Source: Actinomycetes bacterium (GTDB lineage Bacteria; Actinomycetota; Acidimicrobiia; Acidimicrobiales; Microtrichaceae). From it: a stretch of 64,000 nt of DNA. The notes under the pieces were generated by a model. That model saw only the letters and a program-made list of their open reading frames with translations, was not told the origin of the DNA and ran no database searches. Position 1 is the stretch's first letter; the number at the start of each line of letters is the position of its first letter. Shown in pieces: positions 61,213 to 64,000 of this stretch. The stretch lies in assembly GCA_024222295.1 (NCBI GenBank), contig JAAEPF010000021.1:1-64000 (forward strand), given 5' to 3'. Made by a program: the position numbers and the translations under genes.

Positions 61213-62442
61213 TTGTCGCCGCTCGCAGGTAGTCGAGTAGTCCTGGGTGTGTGCGGCGGGATCGCGGCCTACAAGGCGGTCGACGTGTGCCGACGCATGG
61301 TCGATGCGGGCGCGCACGTGTCAGTGGTGATGACCGAGGGCGCCACCAGGTTCGTGGGGGAGACCACGTTCAGCGCGCTCGGGTCCGAACCGGCGCGAAC
61401 CTCGCTGTTCTCCGACTCGGCCACCCCGATTCCGCACACGAGCCTGGGCCAGCAAGCCGACCTGGTGGTCGTTGCCCCCGCCACAGCCCGCCTGCTCTCG
61501 GCCTATGCGAGCGGCTACTCGCACGACCTGCTCACCAACGTCCTGATCGCAACGCGGGCGCCGGTACTGGTGTGCCCGGCGATGCACACCGAGATGTGGG
61601 AGCACCCGGCCGTTCAGGACAACATGGCCACACTCCGCGCCCGCGGCGTCGGCGTGCAGGGTCCGGGAGTCGGCCGCCTGGCCGGTGGCGACGTCGGAGC
61701 AGGCCGTCTGTCCGAGCCGAGCGACATCGTGACGGCCGCCGAACGCCTGTTGGAGACCGGCTCTGCCGCACCGGTGCGGGACCTCGAGGGTACTTCGGTG
61801 CTCGTGACCGCCGGTGGCACCCGCGAGGCGATCGACCCGGTGCGCTTCATCGGCAACCGGTCCTCGGGCAAGCAGGGACACGCGGTGGCAGAGGTGGCAC
61901 GGGACCGTGGGGCCAAGGTGGTCCTGGTGACCTCGGCGGGCCTGGGGGCCACGGAGGGCATCGAAGTGGTCGAGGTGGAGTCCGCCGCAGACATGCATGA
62001 GGCGGTGATGGCCCGATCCGCCGCCATGGACGTGGTTGTCATGGCCGCTGCGGTGGCGGACTTCACACCTGTCGACGTGGCCGGCGACAAGATCAAGAAG
62101 CGCGATGGGGTGCCCGTGGTCGAGCTCCGCCCCACCGTCGACATACTGGCGGCCCTCGGGGCGGACAGGGCCCCGGGACAGGTGCTGGTTGGCTTCGCTG
62201 CGGAAACCACCGAGGTCGCGGCCCATGCCCGCGCAAAGCTCGAGTCCAAGGGGGCGGACCTCCTGGTCGCCAACGACGTCGCCGCCGAGGGTGTCGGGTT
62301 TGAACACGACACCAATGAGGTGCTGATCTTGTCTGCCGGTGGGGATCGACATGTGCCACTCACCGACAAGCGGTCGGTGGCCGAGGCGATCCTCGATTCG
62401 GTGGTCGAGATGCGCCGCAACGGTGGAACTGGCCGCCGGTAA
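61213..62442 (+). CDS. coaBC: Bifunctional phosphopantothenoylcysteine decarboxylase / phosphopantothenate-cysteine ligase
   Basis: A two-domain coenzyme A biosynthesis enzyme of 409 residues. The CoaC half (flavoprotein, about 1-185) shows VCGGIAAYKAVDVCRRM, the catalytic His in PHTSLGQQADLVVVAPATA, and PAMHTEMWEHPA. The CoaB half has VTAGGTREAIDPVRFIGNRSSGKQG, AAAVADFTP and FAAET. Both active sites look intact. The TTG start at 61213 is 26 bases after rpoZ with CAGGGGG upstream. metK follows after 18 bases, so rpoZ-coaBC-metK may be one transcript. Confidence 0.95.
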   Translation: MSPLAGSRVVLGVCGGIAAYKAVDVCRRMVDAGAHVSVVMTEGATRFVGETTFSALGSEPARTSLFSDSATPIPHTSLGQQADLVVVAPATARLLSAYASGYSHDLLTNVLIATRAPVLVCPAMHTEMWEHPAVQDNMATLRARGVGVQGPGVGRLAGGDVGAGRLSEPSDIVTAAERLLETGSAAPVRDLEGTSVLVTAGGTREAIDPVRFIGNRSSGKQGHAVAEVARDRGAKVVLVTSAGLGATEGIEVVEVESAADMHEAVMARSAAMDVVVMAAAVADFTPVDVAGDKIKKRDGVPVVELRPTVDILAALGADRAPGQVLVGFAAETTEVAAHARAKLESKGADLLVANDVAAEGVGFEHDTNEVLILSAGGDRHVPLTDKRSVAEAILDSVVEMRRNGGTGRR

Positions 62443-62460
62443 CGAACGGAGCGAGTGCAG

Positions 62461-63663
62461 ATGAGCAAGTGGACCTTTACATCGGAGTCCGTGACGGAGG
62501 GCCATCCCGACAAGATGGCTGACCGGATCTCCGACTCGATCCTCGATGCGCTGCTGACAGGCGATCCACGGTCGCGGGTGGCCTGCGAGACACTGGTCAC
62601 CACCGGAATGGCTGTGATCGCAGGTGAGATCACCACGTCCGGTTACGTCGAGATCCCCAAGATCGCACGCGAGGCCATCTGTGAGATCGGCTATGACCGT
62701 GAGGCCTTCGGCTATGACGGCAACACCTGCGGCGTGCTGGTGTCGCTCGACGAACAGTCGGCCGACATCGCGCAGGGTGTCGACGACTCAGAAGAGGTCC
62801 GCTCCGGCTCTGCCGGCGAGGACGACGAGATCGACAAACAGGGAGCCGGCGACCAGGGAATGATGTTCGGCTACGCCTGCGAGGAGACCGACGTCCTCAT
62901 GCCTGCGCCGATCAACCTCGCGCACCGCATGGCCGAGCGACTGGCCGAGGTCCGCAAGGCCGGCACGGTTCCCTACCTGCGGCCCGACGGCAAGACACAG
63001 GTCACCTTCGAGTACCAGGACGGCAAGCCCGTCGCGCTCAAGGCCGTGCTCATCTCGACCCAGCACAACGACGGCGTCGACCGTGACACCGAGATCCGCC
63101 CCGACCTGATCGAGAACGTGATCCGGCCGGTCGTGCCCGAGCAGTTCGCGGACGACGACTACGAGGTGTTCATCAATCCCACCGGCCGCTTCGTGATCGG
63201 TGGCCCGGTGGGCGACGCCGGCCTCACCGGCCGCAAGATCATCGTCGACACGTACGGGGGCGCCGCCCGCCACGGTGGCGGAGCGTTCTCCGGCAAGGAC
63301 CCGTCGAAGGTCGACCGCTCGGCCGCCTACGCAACCCGCTGGGTGGCCAAGAACGTCGTGGCGTCAGGCGCTGCAGAGCGTTGCGAGGTCCAGGTCGCCT
63401 ACGCGATCGGCATGGCACACCCCGTGTCGATCCTCGTGGAGACGTTCGGCACAGAGCGGGTCGATCCCGCGAAGCTCGACGCCGCCGTGCGCGACATCTT
63501 CGACCTGCGCCCCGGAGCGATCGTGCGCGACCTCGAGCTGCTCCAGCCGATGTACAAGCAGACCTCGGCCTACGGACACTTCGGGCGTGACTCCTCCGAC
63601 GGTGGATTCACCTGGGAGCGCACGGACCGCGTGGACGCCCTCAAGGGCGCCCTCGGTCTCTGA
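62461..63663 (+). CDS. metK: S-adenosylmethionine synthetase
   Basis: Makes S-adenosylmethionine from ATP and methionine; 400 residues. All signature blocks are there: [87 protein letters not shown], and the C-terminal [16 protein letters not shown] at 62461 with GGAGCGAG upstream was chosen over a GTG six bases earlier. The short gap to coaBC leaves no room for a SAM riboswitch. QueA in this window consumes its product. Confidence 0.96.
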   Translation: MSKWTFTSESVTEGHPDKMADRISDSILDALLTGDPRSRVACETLVTTGMAVIAGEITTSGYVEIPKIAREAICEIGYDREAFGYDGNTCGVLVSLDEQSADIAQGVDDSEEVRSGSAGEDDEIDKQGAGDQGMMFGYACEETDVLMPAPINLAHRMAERLAEVRKAGTVPYLRPDGKTQVTFEYQDGKPVALKAVLISTQHNDGVDRDTEIRPDLIENVIRPVVPEQFADDDYEVFINPTGRFVIGGPVGDAGLTGRKIIVDTYGGAARHGGGAFSGKDPSKVDRSAAYATRWVAKNVVASGAAERCEVQVAYAIGMAHPVSILVETFGTERVDPAKLDAAVRDIFDLRPGAIVRDLELLQPMYKQTSAYGHFGRDSSDGGFTWERTDRVDALKGALGL

Positions 63664-63735
63664 TCCGACGACCTCGAAGCCTTCTGGCCGGCTGATTGGG
63701 CCGCGGCCGGGTGCCCGGCGCGCGATCCTGCACCG

Positions 63736-64000
63736 GTGACCCTGTTCGACGACGACGTCGGGCGCCTCGGCGAGCCGCCCGAACCTGCGCCCGGCCCGGA
63801 CGCGCCCGAGCCGCTCGCGTCCGGATCGAGGATCGTGCGTGTCGTGCCGGATGTTCCGGCGATGGGTCGCGAACTCGACTACGTCGTGCCACCACGACTC
63901 GCAGGCGAGGTAACGGTGGGTGCGGTCGTGCGGATCCCGCTGCAGGGCCGCCGCGTGCGGGGCTGGGTGGTGGCGGCCGACGTGGAGCCGCAGACATCGG
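63736..64000 (+). CDS. priA: Primosomal protein N' (PriA), 5' part, cut by window end
   Basis: An open frame starting with GTG at 63736 runs off the right edge; 88 codons are visible. After an acidic, Pro-rich 30-residue extension, the phrases RIVRVVPDVPAMGRELDYVVPPRLAGEV, VGAVVRIPLQGRRVRGWVV match the N-terminal DNA-binding (3'-end-binding) domain of PriA-type helicases. The position after metK is the usual one in actinobacteria. Actinobacterial PriA often lacks helicase motifs, but that part is outside the window, so activity cannot be judged. Confidence 0.8.
   Translation, partial: MTLFDDDVGRLGEPPEPAPGPDAPEPLASGSRIVRVVPDVPAMGRELDYVVPPRLAGEVTVGAVVRIPLQGRRVRGWVVAADVEPQTS

Noticed and set aside
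62443-62460. SAM riboswitch upstream of metK
   Set aside because: Only 18 bases separate coaBC and metK.
63641-63997. Minus-strand open frame at the right edge
   Set aside because: The plus strand carries the start of priA with recognisable family motifs, and the minus frame is an Arg/Pro-rich shadow.

Overview
The window is a very G+C-rich, densely packed bacterial chromosome segment with no mobile elements, CRISPR arrays, rRNA or tRNA genes that I could find. The gene content points to an actinobacterium: a pgsA-patA-pimA phosphatidylinositol mannoside cluster, an actinobacterial integration host factor gene (mihF) beside gmk and rpoZ, pdxS-pdxT-yebC, ruvCAB, yajC-secD-secF-rel, and DUF948/DUF6167-like genes near alaS. 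As I remember it, this order broadly matches two blocks of the Mycobacterium chromosome (pgsA to nusB, and pyrR to priA) joined together. The lack of mycobacterial extras and the presence of queA, tgt, pyrD beside carB and a short-type pyrF suggest a deep-branching class such as Acidimicrobiia. The class-level placement is inference.

Layout. 1-4363: membrane protein (cut by the window edge), PIM lipid genes pgsA, patA, pimA, and a membrane-anchored relic of an M48 peptidase. 4373-8556: DUF3048 protein, PLP synthase pdxST, yebC and a peroxiredoxin. 8574-10681 (minus): ABC-2 exporter. 10796-12986: ruvCAB. 13044-16478: acyl-CoA dehydrogenase, then queuosine genes queA and tgt. 16491-22151: yajC-secD-secF and rel, the latter preceded by a possible leader peptide. 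22155-25233: acyltransferase 3, cupin, enoyl-CoA hydratase and a PH-like protein. 25394-28891: a giant PKD/MopE-like/glycine-rich lipoprotein with a strong terminator. 28985-38118: HX4D acyltransferase-like protein, hisS-aspS, rarA, a DUF948 protein, a minus-strand metallopeptidase-like/DUF2786 pair, mscS, and a DUF6167-like protein. 38132-50076: alaS-ruvX-mltG-aroE, two Pro/Ala-rich proteins, aroK-aroB-aroQ, pepQ-efp-nusB. 50163-60741: the pyrimidine cluster pyrR-pyrB-pyrC-carA-(DUF2505 antisense)-carB-pyrD-pyrF, then mihF-gmk. 60836-64000: rpoZ, coaBC, metK and the start of priA. No gap without a gene exceeds 300 bases.

How the genes work together. The shikimate steps (aroE, aroK, aroB, aroQ) and nearly all of de novo UMP synthesis (carAB, pyrB, pyrC, pyrD, pyrF) are here; a separate PyrK subunit and PyrE are not. 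pyrR is preceded by an exact match to the PyrR-binding RNA consensus, placed so that the ribosome binding site lies in the hairpin. Most cistrons inside operons are joined by 1-4 base overlaps (ATGA, GTGA, TGATG), implying translational coupling.

The most striking window-wide pattern is regulatory. At least twelve genes have a TANNNT hexamer ending 6-8 bases before the start codon, the signature of leaderless transcripts, and this decided several start-codon choices. Five of the fourteen such promoters (including two with 9-10 base spacing) also carry TTCNGG 18-19 bases upstream of the -10 element, and in three cases the stop codon of the previous gene is itself the beginning of the -10 element.
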